Shown: positions 8,430 to 18,150, numbered from the stretch's first letter. The stretch: 64,000 nt of DNA from an uncultured Kordiimonas sp. (GCA_947503575.1 CANNDZ010000001.1:186001-250000), one strand, 5' to 3'. The notes: generated by a model not told the origin, from the sequence alone. Translations and numbers: made by a program.

Positions 8430-11400
8430 TTATGCGCTAAGCGTTTCAACCCCGTCTAAAGGTTTGTCAGACATGGGATGCTTGAGCCGGCTCAGCATTT
8501 CTTTGGGCACAACATGCCAGAAATCACCGCGCTTGGTTTCCCAATTTGCCAGCAGGGTCGCAGCCCAGCGCGAATGGGTTTCGTCAAAATGTTCCTGCAC
8601 CAAGGCCTTCAGATGTTCTTCCCAATAGGCGCTTGAAAGCCGGTCAAATACCACTGTTTCATCATTGACATATTCCCCGAACGTGCCTGCCTCATCATAA
8701 ATAAAGGCAGTACCCCCAGTCATTCCAGCACCGAAGTTGTCGCCAACGGCACCAAGGATAACAGCAGTGCCCCCGGTCATGTATTCGCAACCGTTAGCGC
8801 CGCAGCCTTCCACAACCACCGTTGCACCAGAATTACGCACGCCAAATCGTTCCCCGGCCTGCCCCGCCGCAAACAGTTTGCCAGACGTGGCACCATACAG
8901 CACCGTATTACCGATGATGGTATTATCGCGTGAGTTAAAAGAGGCCCGGTTCGATGGCCGCACAACAATGGTGCCGCCCGAGAGGCCCTTGCCAACATAG
9001 TCATTGGCATCACCAGACACTTCAATCTTCAGGCCTTGCATAGCAAACGCCCCGAGCGACTGACCCGCCGAACCGCGCAGCCGCACGGTCACATGGTCTG
9101 GCTTCAGGCCGTTCATGCCGAAGGTGCGGGTGATTTCGCTTGAAAAGCGGGTGCCAATGGCACGCAGGGTATTTTGCACAGAGTAGGTTAGCTGCATTTT
9201 TTCGCCGCGACTGAACACTGCCTGGGCGTCTATCAGCATTTGCGCGTCTAGCGTATCCGGCACCGGGTTGCGGCCTTCAATCGTGCAAATTGATTTGTTG
9301 CCTCTGCCGCCCACTTGCACCAGCAAGGGGTTAAGATCCAAGTCATCCAGATGGTCAGCGCCCCGACTAACCTGGTGCAACAGGTCGGTTCGACCAATGA
9401 TGTCGTTTAGTTTCGATACACCCAGTTCCGCCAAAATTTCGCGGGTTTCTTCAGCGATGAAACTGAACAGATTGACCACTTTATCCGCCGATCCATCAAA
9501 TTTGGCGCGCAGTTTTTCGTCCTGTGTGCACACACCGACCGGGCACGTATTGGAGTGGCATTGGCGCACCATGATACAGCCCATTGCCACTAGTGATGCC
9601 GTACCAACGCCGTATTCTTCAGCGCCCAACATGGCGGCAATCACCACATCACGACCAGTTTTGATGCCACCATCTGTTCTAAGAGTTACCCGGTGGCGCA
9701 GATTATTCAGCGTCAACACCTGGTTCACTTCGGCGAGGCCAATTTCCCACGGTGTGCCAGCATATTTGATGCTGGTTTGCGGGCTGGCACCGGTGCCGCC
9801 GGAGTGGCCCGAGATCAGGATAACGTCTGCATGGGCTTTGGCCACACCTGCTGCGATTGTGCCGATACCAGCGCTTGAGACCAGCTTCACACACACTTTG
9901 GCGCGTGGGTTGATTTGCTTCAGGTCGTAAATCAACTGCGCCAGGTCTTCAATTGAATAAATGTCATGATGCGGCGGCGGCGAAATCAGCGTAACACCCG
10001 GGGTGGAATGACGCAGTTTTGCAATCATTTCGGTTACTTTAAAGCCGGGAAGCTGGCCGCCTTCGCCGGGCTTTGCGCCCTGAGCAACCTTTATTTCCAG
10101 CTCGTCGCATGCATTCAGATATTCTGCCGTCACCCCAAACCGACCGGACGCAATTTGCTTGATCGGGCTATTGGCATTGTCACCATTATCGAAGGGCGTG
10201 AAGCGCCGCTTGTCTTCCCCGCCTTCGCCGGATACTGACTTGGCCCCAATGCGGTTCATGGCAATGGCCAGCGTTTCGTGGGCCTCTTTCGACAAGGCAC
10301 CCAGCGACATGCCCGGTGTGATAAAGCGTTTGCGGATTTCGGTGATAGACTCGACCTCATCCAGCGCGAGTGGTTCTTCCGGGCGGCGAAAATCCATCAG
10401 ATCCCGCAGGCTAACAGGCGGCAGGTTTGCAATGCCGCGCGAATAGGTCAGATATTTGGCATAATTATCGTTGGTCACCGCCGACTGCAGCAAGTGAATA
10501 AGCTGCCCATCGTGGCCATGCACTTCACCGTCACGGCGGTACCTGTAAAGCCCGCCAATCGGCAAGCTGCTGGTGCCTTGCAGGAAGGTTTTGCTGTGCT
10601 GCTCCAGCACCTTTTGCTGAACACCTGCCAGACCAATGCCTGATATTTTTGTCGGCATGCCGGGGAAGAATTCTGCTACCAGCGCACGGGACAGGCCCAG
10701 CGCTTCAAAGTTGTTACCGCCCCGGTAACTGGAAATAACCGAAATCCCCATTTTGGACATGATCTTCAGAAGGCCCTGATCAATCGCTTCAATGGCGCGG
10801 TTGACACATGTGGTCAGGTCATAATCGCCGAACAAGCCCTTGCCTTGGCGCTCAGCAATCGTGTCTTGCGCCAGATAAGCATTAACCGTTGTCGCACCTG
10901 CGCCAACAAGAACCGCAAAATAGTGCGGGTCCAGACATTCCGCTGACCGCACATTTAAACTGGTGAAAGTACGCAAGCCCTGGTCAACCAAATGCGTGTG
11001 CAAGCCACCGGTTGCCAAAATCATGGGCACAGGGGCACGATCGGGGCCGATGTTTTCATCCGTCAGGAAAATATGGCCCCGGCCTTCACGCACGGCGTCT
11101 TCAGCTTCGCGTTTGATACGGCGGATCGCGTTTCTGAGCGCGTTCGAGCCTTCACTAACATCAAAAGTACAGTCAATGACCTCTGCTGAGTCGCCAAAAT
11201 GATCAACAAGCGTTTGCCATTCCCGGTTGGAAATGACCGGGCTTTCCAGCACGATCGCACCGATCTGGGTATGGCCTTCATCGAGCACATTGGCGAAGTT
11301 GCCAAAGCGCGTTTTCAGGCTCATGACCCGATGTTCCCGCAAGCTGTCGATGGGCGGATTGGTGACCTGGCTAAAGTTCTGGCGGAAATAGTGCGACAGG

Positions 11401-12947
11401 TTCCGGTACTGGCTGGACAGGACAGCAAGCGGCGTATCGTCACCCATGGAACCGATGGCTTCTTTTCCGGTCATCACCTGGGGCTGTAAAATAAGTTCCA
11501 GATCTTCATGGGTCAGGCCTGCCATGACCTGGCGCTTGCGCAGTTCGTCGCCGGTGAAAGTTGTCGCCTCTGGGCCCTTGTAACCGGGCAGATCTTCGAT
11601 AAGCTTGATGTCTTCAACCCAGGTTTCAAAAGGCTGCGACGCTGCCAGCCGGTCTTTAATTTCCCGGTCGTGATAAAAACGACCTTCGGCAAGGTCGAGG
11701 GCTATCATTTGACCTGGGCCCAAGCGGCCTTTTTCCCGAACGGTATCTTCGTCAACAACAACCATGCCGCTTTCCGACCCAACAATCAGGAAGCCATCGT
11801 TGGTGACCGTATAACGCATCGGCCGCAGACCATTGCGATCCAGCCCGGCCATAACCCACCTGCCATCGCACGCCGCCAGCGCAGCCGGCCCGTCCCATGG
11901 TTCCATGACCGAGTTGGTATAGGCATACATTTGGCGGTGGGCTTCCGGCATCATGGTCTTTTTTGACCAGGCTTCAGGCACCAGCATGGTTTTCACCATC
12001 GGGGCAGACCGACCAGCGCGCACCATCACTTCAAACACCGCATCAAGCGCCGCCGAATCAGACGCACCCTTTGGTATGACCGGTTTGATATCTTCCGAAT
12101 TTTCGCCAAAAGCGATGGACGCCATACGCATCTGATGGCTTTTCATCCAGTTGACATTCCCGCGAATAGTGTTGATTTCGCCGTTATGGGCAATCATGCG
12201 GAACGGCTGGGCCAGCCACCACTGGGGGAAAGTGTTGGTGGAATAGCGCTGGTGATACACCGCAAAAGACGAGATGAAACCATCGTCCTGCAAGTCAGGA
12301 TAGAAAGTCGCCAGCTGCTCTGCCAAAAACAAACCTTTGTAGATGACGGACCGACATGAGAGCGAGCAGATATAGAAGTCAGCAACCTGGGCCTTGATCG
12401 CGGCGCGCTCGATACGGCGACGGATCAGATACAGGTTTCGCTCGAAGGTTTCTTCATCCACGCCCTTGGAATTTTCGATCATGATCTGTTCAATTTCAGG
12501 GCGCGTGGCTTCGGCCTTATCGCCGATAACCGACACATCCACCGGCACCTGCCGCCAGCCATAAATAGTGTAACCAAACGTCAGGATTTCAGTTTCAACG
12601 ATGGTGCGGCAGGTTTCCTGCGCGGCAAGGTCAAGCCGGGGTAAAAACACCATGCCCAGCGCCAAGCGGCTGTCTGATGGTTCGTGACCGGTTGCTTTCA
12701 CATGTTCTTTGAAAAATTCCTGCGGAATTTGCAGATTAATGCCCGCACCGTCGCCGGTTTTACCGTCTGCATCCACGGCACCCCGGTGCCAGATGGCTTT
12801 CAGGGCTTCAATGCCGCGCAGCACAACCTCCCGGCTGGGGCGGCCATCAAGGGCCGCTACCAGACCAACGCCGCAGGCATCGCGTTCTTCCGCAGGGTCA
12901 TAAAGGCCCATGGGGCCGGGGATGTGGTCTGTATGAGATGTTTTCAT
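8430..12947 (-). CDS. gltB: Glutamate synthase (NADPH) large subunit
   Basis: Large alpha chain of NADPH-GOGAT, which hydrolyses glutamine and transfers ammonia to 2-oxoglutarate to make glutamate; central in ammonia assimilation. The 1505-residue product has the expected order. An N-terminal Ntn amidotransferase domain carries the nucleophile in RDACGVG (Cys25, exposed by removal of a 24-residue propeptide). FMN/2-oxoglutarate synthase sequences follow (GEGGEDKRR, AKPGEGGQLPG, SGHSGGTGASP). A 3Fe-4S cluster binding set is seen in CIMVRQCHSNTCPVGVC (about residues 1122-1138), then a C-terminal GXGXG beta-helix domain. It lies 33 bases after gltD, which is transcribed first, so gltDB form an operon likely driven from the gltD-uppP intergenic region. 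Confidence 0.98.
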   Translation of the reverse strand: MKTSHTDHIPGPMGLYDPAEERDACGVGLVAALDGRPSREVVLRGIEALKAIWHRGAVDADGKTGDGAGINLQIPQEFFKEHVKATGHEPSDSRLALGMVFLPRLDLAAQETCRTIVETEILTFGYTIYGWRQVPVDVSVIGDKAEATRPEIEQIMIENSKGVDEETFERNLYLIRRRIERAAIKAQVADFYICSLSCRSVIYKGLFLAEQLATFYPDLQDDGFISSFAVYHQRYSTNTFPQWWLAQPFRMIAHNGEINTIRGNVNWMKSHQMRMASIAFGENSEDIKPVIPKGASDSAALDAVFEVMVRAGRSAPMVKTMLVPEAWSKKTMMPEAHRQMYAYTNSVMEPWDGPAALAACDGRWVMAGLDRNGLRPMRYTVTNDGFLIVGSESGMVVVDEDTVREKGRLGPGQMIALDLAEGRFYHDREIKDRLAASQPFETWVEDIKLIEDLPGYKGPEATTFTGDELRKRQVMAGLTHEDLELILQPQVMTGKEAIGSMGDDTPLAVLSSQYRNLSHYFRQNFSQVTNPPIDSLREHRVMSLKTRFGNFANVLDEGHTQIGAIVLESPVISNREWQTLVDHFGDSAEVIDCTFDVSEGSNALRNAIRRIKREAEDAVREGRGHIFLTDENIGPDRAPVPMILATGGLHTHLVDQGLRTFTSLNVRSAECLDPHYFAVLVGAGATTVNAYLAQDTIAERQGKGLFGDYDLTTCVNRAIEAIDQGLLKIMSKMGISVISSYRGGNNFEALGLSRALVAEFFPGMPTKISGIGLAGVQQKVLEQHSKTFLQGTSSLPIGGLYRYRRDGEVHGHDGQLIHLLQSAVTNDNYAKYLTYSRGIANLPPVSLRDLMDFRRPEEPLALDEVESITEIRKRFITPGMSLGALSKEAHETLAIAMNRIGAKSVSGEGGEDKRRFTPFDNGDNANSPIKQIASGRFGVTAEYLNACDELEIKVAQGAKPGEGGQLPGFKVTEMIAKLRHSTPGVTLISPPPHHDIYSIEDLAQLIYDLKQINPRAKVCVKLVSSAGIGTIAAGVAKAHADVILISGHSGGTGASPQTSIKYAGTPWEIGLAEVNQVLTLNNLRHRVTLRTDGGIKTGRDVVIAAMLGAEEYGVGTASLVAMGCIMVRQCHSNTCPVGVCTQDEKLRAKFDGSADKVVNLFSFIAEETREILAELGVSKLNDIIGRTDLLHQVSRGADHLDDLDLNPLLVQVGGRGNKSICTIEGRNPVPDTLDAQMLIDAQAVFSRGEKMQLTYSVQNTLRAIGTRFSSEITRTFGMNGLKPDHVTVRLRGSAGQSLGAFAMQGLKIEVSGDANDYVGKGLSGGTIVVRPSNRASFNSRDNTIIGNTVLYGATSGKLFAAGQAGERFGVRNSGATVVVEGCGANGCEYMTGGTAVILGAVGDNFGAGMTGGTAFIYDEAGTFGEYVNDETVVFDRLSSAYWEEHLKALVQEHFDETHSRWAATLLANWETKRGDFWHVVPKEMLSRLKHPMSDKPLDGVETLSA

Positions 12948-12980
12948 AACGGGTACTCTGCTGTTGGCTCTGCTGCGGGG

Positions 12981-14426
12981 TTATTCTGCTGCAATTGCGA
13001 CAGCGTGTTTCTTTTCATTCAAATGCTTGATCATGGCTGTCGCGGCGTCGCGACCATCCCGGATCGCCCACACCACCAACGACGCACCGCGCACAATGTC
13101 ACCGGCGGCAAAAACACCGTCCAGATTGGTCATCATGCTTTGGTGGTTAACCGTTACGGTTCCCCAACGACTGACCCGTAGTTCAGGCGCGCCAAACAAA
13201 GCGGGCAAATCTTCGGGTTCAAACCCCAGCGCCATAATCGCCAGGTCGCAATCAAGCGTGAACGCGCTTTCGGGCACTGGCTCTGGCGCTTGACGGCCCG
13301 TCGCATCAGACGCACCAAGCCGCATGCGGTACGCACGCACGCCCGAGACAGCATCATCACCCAAAAAGGCTTCGGGTCCTGCAAGCCAGACAAATTCAAC
13401 GCCTTCTTCTTCGGCGTTTTTCACCTCGCGTGCAGAGCCGGGCATGTTGTCCCGGTCACGGCGATAAAGGCACTTAACCGATTTTGCACCCTGACGAACG
13501 GCGGTGCGAACACAGTCCATCGCCGTGTCACCGCCCCCGATGACCACAACGTTTTTGCCGTTGGCATCAAGCGCCCCGCTGTCAAACTCCGGCACGGCAT
13601 CGCCGAAGCCTTTGCGATTGGACGCAACCAGATAATCCAGCGCTTCGCGGATGTTGCCCAGGCCAATGCCCGGCACCTTCAGGCCGCGCGCGCGGTACAC
13701 GCCGGTGGCGATCAACAGGGCATCATGCTTGTCGCGCAGGTCAGAAAGGGTTTCCTCCCGGCCCACCTCAAAATCCATATGGAATGTGATGCCGGATTGC
13801 TCCAGCCGCCCCGTGCGGCGACCGACAACGTCTTTTTCCAGCTTGAAACCCGGAATACCATATACCAGCAACCCGCCTGCACGGTCATACCGATCATACA
13901 CATGCACTTGAAACCCGGCCTCGCGCAGTTGCTCAGCAGCAGCAAGTCCTGCTGGCCCCGCGCCGATAATGCCAATGGTTTCTTCGCGCTCGACGGTGGG
14001 TGTGATGGGCTTGATCCAGCCTTTTTCCCAGGCGGTGTCGGCAATATATTTCTCTACACTCCCGATGGTGACAGACTCGAAATCCTTTTCGATCACACAG
14101 TTGCCTTCGCACAGTCGGTCTTGCGGGCAAATGCGGCCACAAATTTCCGGCATATTGTTGGTGCTGGCCGCCATTTCATAGGCGTCTTCCAGCCGTCCTT
14201 CGGCGGTCAGCTTCAGCCAATCGGGGATGTTGTTCCCTAGCGGACAATGGATATGGCAAAAAGGCACACCGCACTGGCTGCAGCGGCTGGACTGCTCCTT
14301 GGCTGCCTGCGGGTCATACTCGGCATAAATTTCGCTGAAATCCAACCGGCGCTGATCTGCTTCACGCTTGGAGGGCGTTTCCTGGTCGATGGCAACAAAT
14401 TTCAACAGTTCATCGGCCATGTTCAT
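12981..14426 (-). CDS. gltD: Glutamate synthase (NADPH) small subunit
   Basis: Beta chain of GOGAT; takes electrons from NADPH through FAD and iron-sulfur centres to the large subunit. N-terminal cysteine sets CSQCGVPFCHIHC (Cys49/52/57/61) and CGRICPQDRLCEGNC (Cys96/100/106/110) ligate the two 4Fe-4S clusters. The FAD Rossmann motif IGAGPAG is near residue 154 and the NADPH motif VIGGGDTAMD near residue 290, and the family C-terminal ATG-like motif GVFAAGDIVRG is present. 481 residues, normal. ATG 14426 follows AAAGGA by 5 bases; the second Met two codons later is an alternative. First gene of the gltD-gltB unit; the order gltD then gltB is the reverse of the enterobacterial one. Confidence 0.97.
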   Translation of the reverse strand: MNMADELLKFVAIDQETPSKREADQRRLDFSEIYAEYDPQAAKEQSSRCSQCGVPFCHIHCPLGNNIPDWLKLTAEGRLEDAYEMAASTNNMPEICGRICPQDRLCEGNCVIEKDFESVTIGSVEKYIADTAWEKGWIKPITPTVEREETIGIIGAGPAGLAAAEQLREAGFQVHVYDRYDRAGGLLVYGIPGFKLEKDVVGRRTGRLEQSGITFHMDFEVGREETLSDLRDKHDALLIATGVYRARGLKVPGIGLGNIREALDYLVASNRKGFGDAVPEFDSGALDANGKNVVVIGGGDTAMDCVRTAVRQGAKSVKCLYRRDRDNMPGSAREVKNAEEEGVEFVWLAGPEAFLGDDAVSGVRAYRMRLGASDATGRQAPEPVPESAFTLDCDLAIMALGFEPEDLPALFGAPELRVSRWGTVTVNHQSMMTNLDGVFAAGDIVRGASLVVWAIRDGRDAATAMIKHLNEKKHAVAIAAE

Positions 14427-14499
14427 GTCCTTTAATAGAGCATTGAGAAGTAAGGGACGCGCACTATAAGGCCAAAAACGATAAAATCTAAGCGAAAAT

Positions 14500-14525
14500 T
14501 GTCATATAGGTCAGTATATATGACA
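14500..14525. promoter_or_regulatory. 26-bp dyad, candidate operator between gltD and uppP
   Basis: TGTCATATA and TATATGACA are perfect 9-base inverted arms separated by 8 bases. The dyad lies 74 bases upstream of gltD and 202 bases upstream of uppP in a 300-base AT-rich divergent region (14427-14726) that otherwise holds no gene. The symmetry and spacing fit a dimeric helix-turn-helix regulator; which one is unknown. Confidence 0.55.
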
Positions 14526-14726
14526 TAAAATGAGGGAATTTATCGAAATTTGGCGGCTTTTTCTTATGAAGTCGGCTAATTTGGTACCATTTCGGTATTA
14601 TTATCTGTGTCGCCAGCGCCAAAACAGGCTGTTAAGGTGCCGCCACACTATAAACAACGCCCGGCCAAAGGGCGAATCAACGCATACCGTTTGTCTACAG
14701 GGCGTTCGGCGTTTCAGGAGGCGCAG

Positions 14727-15557
14727 GTGACCATCGTTCAACTTATACTTTTGGCGCTGGTGCAAGGCATCACGGAATTCCTGCCTATCAGCTCATCAGG
14801 TCATCTTGTGCTGGTGCCCGCGCTAACCGGCTGGCCGGATCAGGGCCTGTTGATGGATGTTGCTGTGCATGTCGGCACGCTGGTGGCGGTCTTGTTGTAT
14901 TTTTGGCGTGACACAAAAGGGCTGGCGCTCGCGGGGTTTGGCAGTATCGGCATCAAACCGGCGCGCCGGCTGGTTGAAGGCACCCCTTACCTGAAAATTT
15001 TTTGGGCACTGGTCATCGGCACCATCCCCATGGTGATTGTCGGCGGGCTGATGGTGGCCACCGACGCCAGCGACATGTTGCGCAGCGCAGAAGTGATTGC
15101 CACCACCTCAATCGTGTTTGGCATTCTTCTTTATATTGCTGACAAACGGGGCGACAGCCACAAAACCACTGATGACATCACGATCAAGCCTGCGTTGCTG
15201 ATCGGCCTTGCGCAAGTGTTGGCGCTCATCCCCGGCACCAGCCGCGCGGGCGTAACCATGACCGCCTCGCGTCTGCTCGGCTTTTCGCGCACCGAATCAG
15301 CGCGTTTTTCCATGCTGCTGTCGATCCCGGCAATCATTGCGTCCGGTACGGCAACAGGGTTGAAAGCCATGGAGGAAGCAACCGCGGCCCAGCTTGGCGA
15401 CGCGGCCATCGGCGCGGTGCTGTCGTGCGTGGCAGCGCTGGTGGCCATTCACTTCCTGATGCGATGGCTCACCCACGCCAGCATGACCGTGTTTGTCGTC
15501 TACCGGGTTTTGTTGGGGCTGGGCCTGTTTGCGCTCATTGGCGCTGGTATCCTGTAG
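14727..15557 (+). CDS. uppP: Undecaprenyl-diphosphatase
   Basis: Integral membrane enzyme (BacA family) that dephosphorylates undecaprenyl pyrophosphate, recycling the lipid carrier for peptidoglycan and glycan synthesis; overexpression of the family gives bacitracin resistance. Both catalytic signatures are present: QGITEFLPISSSGHLVL near the N-terminus and PGTSRAGVTMTASRLLGFSR in the second half, within about eight hydrophobic segments. The GTG at 14727 is chosen because AGGAGG ends 5 bases before it and the protein then begins at the first membrane helix; an earlier in-frame start at 14607 would add 40 unrelated residues. 276 residues, typical. Confidence 0.95.
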   Translation: MTIVQLILLALVQGITEFLPISSSGHLVLVPALTGWPDQGLLMDVAVHVGTLVAVLLYFWRDTKGLALAGFGSIGIKPARRLVEGTPYLKIFWALVIGTIPMVIVGGLMVATDASDMLRSAEVIATTSIVFGILLYIADKRGDSHKTTDDITIKPALLIGLAQVLALIPGTSRAGVTMTASRLLGFSRTESARFSMLLSIPAIIASGTATGLKAMEEATAAQLGDAAIGAVLSCVAALVAIHFLMRWLTHASMTVFVVYRVLLGLGLFALIGAGIL

Positions 15558-15655
15558 GCCCAAGAATCTGAATAGCCTGCACCGATGCCCCTTGACAGGG
15601 TCGCGGCAGCGGGCTAAATCCCGCCAACCAGTTTTAAAGCTGCCCTCAATGAAAT

Positions 15656-15743
15656 GCCCAGATGGCGGAATTGGTAGACGCGCTAGCTTCAGGTGCTAGT
15701 GTCCTTTATGGACGTGGAGGTTCGAGTCCTCTTCTGGGCACCA
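15656..15743 (+). tRNA. tRNA-Leu (anticodon CAG)
   Basis: 88-base cloverleaf with encoded CCA. Acceptor GCCCAGA pairs perfectly with TCTGGGC, discriminator A then CCA. Anticodon stem CTAGC/GCTAG holds loop TTCAGGT, giving anticodon CAG for CUG codons. A long variable arm (GTGTCCTTTATGGACGT) marks it as class II, and the T arm carries GGTTCGAGTCC. Confidence 0.97.
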
Positions 15744-15769
15744 TTTCTTCTTTTCTCTCTAACTTTCTT

Positions 15770-15890
15770 CATGTCATACCGCGACTTGATCGCCGTATCC
15801 ACTGGCACCAACTGAGCAGCCTGCATTGCTTATGGACCCCGTGGTCAAGCCACGGGGTGACCGCTTTGGGGTATCCGATAACGGGTGACA
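15770..15890. repeat. Alphaproteobacterial-type palindromic intergenic repeat
   Basis: Between the tRNA and the glycosyltransferase gene lie units resembling the dispersed palindromes common in alphaproteobacterial genomes. One begins GTCATACCGCGACTTGAT; a second has a perfect 9-bp stem ACCCCGTGG-TCAAG-CCACGGGGT (15836-15858); a third is a degenerate unit at 15869-15888 around CCGATAACGG. Dispersal elsewhere cannot be checked in this window. Confidence 0.55.
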
Positions 15891-15925
15891 AGTATGTATG
15901 ATGTAAAGCCGAGTTGGACCCTATC

Positions 15926-17092
15926 TTACGCGCTGTAACCATCCCTTGATGGGGCTTGGCGTATGGGGTGCGTAGTGATGGTCTGCGGGCTTGCGCCTGC
16001 CTGCAGGGCGGCAAGATTGGTTTTTGCGTCCAGATACGCGGGGTTAAGTGCCAGCGCCATTTGAAGGCTCAGCGTTGCCGCAGAGGGGTCCCCGCATGCC
16101 GCAAAACACACCGCGACATTATTATAAACCTCTGGGCGTTCCAGATGGTTGCCCAAGGGCTCCAGAATGTTTAGGGCATCCGAAAAATACCCGCATTTGG
16201 CCGCCGCAGTGCCAGCAAAAAATGCGCTGATGTGGCGGGCTGGCGCGCCGTAGGGCGCCACCATGTCTTCTGCCGCCGCCGCCTTTGTCGCGAATGTCAG
16301 TGCAGCATCAAAATCCTGCTCAAACATGGCTTTGCTTGCCAAAACGCAGGCCGCATCACCCGCTGAAAACCCTGACCTTTCCAGCGCGTCCTCAAGCCAA
16401 CCGGCCTTATGTTTCCGCAGGGCCTGTGCCGTGTAGTCCATCGTTTTTTCACGGTTGCGCGAAATCGTGTTGTCATAATGATAATAATGGTAGCTCGGGT
16501 CTGTGTTCAGGGAGATGGACAAGCCGCCCGCAATCGCCCGCAGTAAAAAATCATAATCCTCCACGCAGGTGAAGTCGGGGTCATAGCCTATGGCCCTTGC
16601 GGCTGTTGTGCGAAACCCGGCGTGCAGGGAGGGCAGCCAGTTGCGCTCAAACGAGCGGTATAGGGCGCCCGGCCCGCGCATAAAGTCGGGGATGCCTGTC
16701 GTCTTGATCACCTCGCCGCTGGCGCCGTCCAGCAAATCACAAGCGGCAAAAACCAAATCAGCACCCGCGTCCAAAGCGTCAACCATATTGTGAAGGTGGC
16801 TTTCACCAAACGCGTCATCCGCATCCAGCCACACACCATAGGGTGTTTTGATATGCTGAAGCGCGAGCGAGCGCACATGCCCCACCGACAGGGGCGTGTT
16901 GTTTTCGACAACCTGCAGCGCACCGCCGCCTGCGGCCTTGGCCAACTTGATGGTTGCGTCATCGCTGGCATCATCCACCAAAAGGATGGTAGCCGCCCCA
17001 GCCGCCAAAGCGCTTTCAACGGCACGAACAATGGTCGCTTCTGCGTTGCGGGCAACGATAGCAACCGTAATGCTGTCAAATGATTTTGGCAT
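15926..17092 (-). CDS. Family 2 glycosyltransferase with C-terminal TPR-like region
   Basis: Predicted GT-A glycosyltransferase of 388 residues. Residues 8-110 show the family 2 nucleotide-sugar fold: TVAIVARNAEATI, ILLVDDASDD and the metal-binding WLDADDAFG (DADD at 90-93). VEDYDFLLR near residue 180 is the usual acceptor/catalytic-base region. The last third (about 265-370) is helical with TPR-like spacing (PEVYNNVAVCFAACGDPSAATLSLQMALALNP), similar in layout to flagellin or surface-glycan transferases of this class. Donor and acceptor unknown. It is followed upstream on the same strand by the thioesterase gene, 45 bases away. Confidence 0.82.
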   Translation of the reverse strand: MPKSFDSITVAIVARNAEATIVRAVESALAAGAATILLVDDASDDATIKLAKAAGGGALQVVENNTPLSVGHVRSLALQHIKTPYGVWLDADDAFGESHLHNMVDALDAGADLVFAACDLLDGASGEVIKTTGIPDFMRGPGALYRSFERNWLPSLHAGFRTTAARAIGYDPDFTCVEDYDFLLRAIAGGLSISLNTDPSYHYYHYDNTISRNREKTMDYTAQALRKHKAGWLEDALERSGFSAGDAACVLASKAMFEQDFDAALTFATKAAAAEDMVAPYGAPARHISAFFAGTAAAKCGYFSDALNILEPLGNHLERPEVYNNVAVCFAACGDPSAATLSLQMALALNPAYLDAKTNLAALQAGASPQTITTHPIRQAPSRDGYSA

Positions 17093-17137
17093 CGTGCGCA
17101 GGTTTCCCCTCAGTGACCTGCAAAGGGTTATACCACC

Positions 17138-17935
17138 CTACTCAAAATACACCATGCACTGGCGCGACAAGGCAACCAAAGTGCCGTCTTCGGCAAAGAT
17201 TTTGCCCGATTGCTGCGAATACCCGTTTGCCGCCGCTTCCAGCGTGAAATCAAGGAAAAACCAATCGGTTGTGACCGTTTCTGGCGGCACAAGAAATTCC
17301 AGTGACCAGCTCATGGAGCTGGCGCGCACCAGCCGGTCATAATGGCACAGCATGATGGGCGGCGGCATGTCAGCGATACCGACAATTTTGGCGATGGGGT
17401 AGGCACTCATGTCCGATTTGTGGCGTACCCACATGTTGGTGGTGCGGTCTTTGGAGTTGGTCATAGGGATGCCGCCACCGGTCCAGTGGGTGTCAAAGTT
17501 CGACAGAAACCCAGGCAACAGCCGCGTACCCGATTGCATGGGCGGCACGCTGTCGCGCGCTGGCGGGTCAAACACCAGATCTGCAGGCACGGATATGGCG
17601 GGGCGGTCATCACCGAAGGCAGCGGTTGCCGTAAAGCATACCTGGTCGCCAGCCAGCACATCAGCGCGGGTTTGCACCACCGCGCGGCCTTCCCGCAGAA
17701 TGTCGGTTTTTATGGTCAGCTCGCTTTCAGGCGCGGGGGCAACAAAGTTACCCAGCAAACTGCGGATCGGACGGCGCGGATTAAGCTGCATGGCCATCGG
17801 CTCTGCCGCCAGCGCGGCTACCAGCCCACCATAAAGCGCCCGGCCTTGTGCCCACCCGGCGGTTACATCAACAGACTGTCCGTTGTTCGCCGCGAGGGCA
17901 TCCATGATGTGTTGAAAACTTGCTGTGTCGGTCAT
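17138..17935 (-). CDS. Thioesterase family protein (double hot-dog acyl-CoA thioesterase type)
   Basis: 265-residue protein resembling TesB-like, 4HBT_3-type thioesterases that hydrolyse acyl-CoA. The N-terminal hot-dog repeat contains the helix motif GWAQGRALYGGLVAALAAEP and the strand pair EGRAVVQTRADVL. The C-terminal repeat contains HYDRLVRASSMSWSLEF and the strand WFFLDFTLEAAANGYSQQSG, where TesB-type catalytic Asp/Gln/Thr residues occur. Physiological substrate unknown. Upstream is a 273-base divergent region shared with the RNase D gene. Confidence 0.8.
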   Translation of the reverse strand: MTDTASFQHIMDALAANNGQSVDVTAGWAQGRALYGGLVAALAAEPMAMQLNPRRPIRSLLGNFVAPAPESELTIKTDILREGRAVVQTRADVLAGDQVCFTATAAFGDDRPAISVPADLVFDPPARDSVPPMQSGTRLLPGFLSNFDTHWTGGGIPMTNSKDRTTNMWVRHKSDMSAYPIAKIVGIADMPPPIMLCHYDRLVRASSMSWSLEFLVPPETVTTDWFFLDFTLEAAANGYSQQSGKIFAEDGTLVALSRQCMVYFE

Positions 17936-18144
17936 ACCGGCCCCTATGTCATATGCCCTGCTTTATGCACGCTGCGTCATCTACATGCCAAGCTTGGCTG
18001 TGGCTCTTTAGACGCAAGATAGAGTGCATCAGATGATCAGCAAGGCACAGAAATGTATGGAGCCAATGCATCCGTGATATAGAGCCTAACCCGCTCATCG
18101 CACATCAATGAAAGAAGCATCCTTTATTCTGCCACAAGCTTGAC

Positions 18145-18150
18145 TATAAT
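18145..18150 (+). promoter_or_regulatory. Candidate -10 box for the RNase D-lpt transcript
   Basis: A perfect TATAAT 59 bases before the RNase D start, within the 17936-18208 divergent spacer. The -35 region (around 18122-18127) is poor, so this is only a suggestion. Nothing else was recognised in the spacer. Confidence 0.3.

Noticed and set aside
13290-14240. Large plus-strand frame of 316 codons opposite gltD
   Set aside because: Antisense to a fully conserved gltD; composition and lack of a ribosome site mark it as a shadow frame.
15656-17092. tRNA-Leu as an integration site of a genomic island
   Set aside because: No integrase, no duplicated tRNA 3' end and no mobility genes follow; the neighbouring genes look chromosomal.
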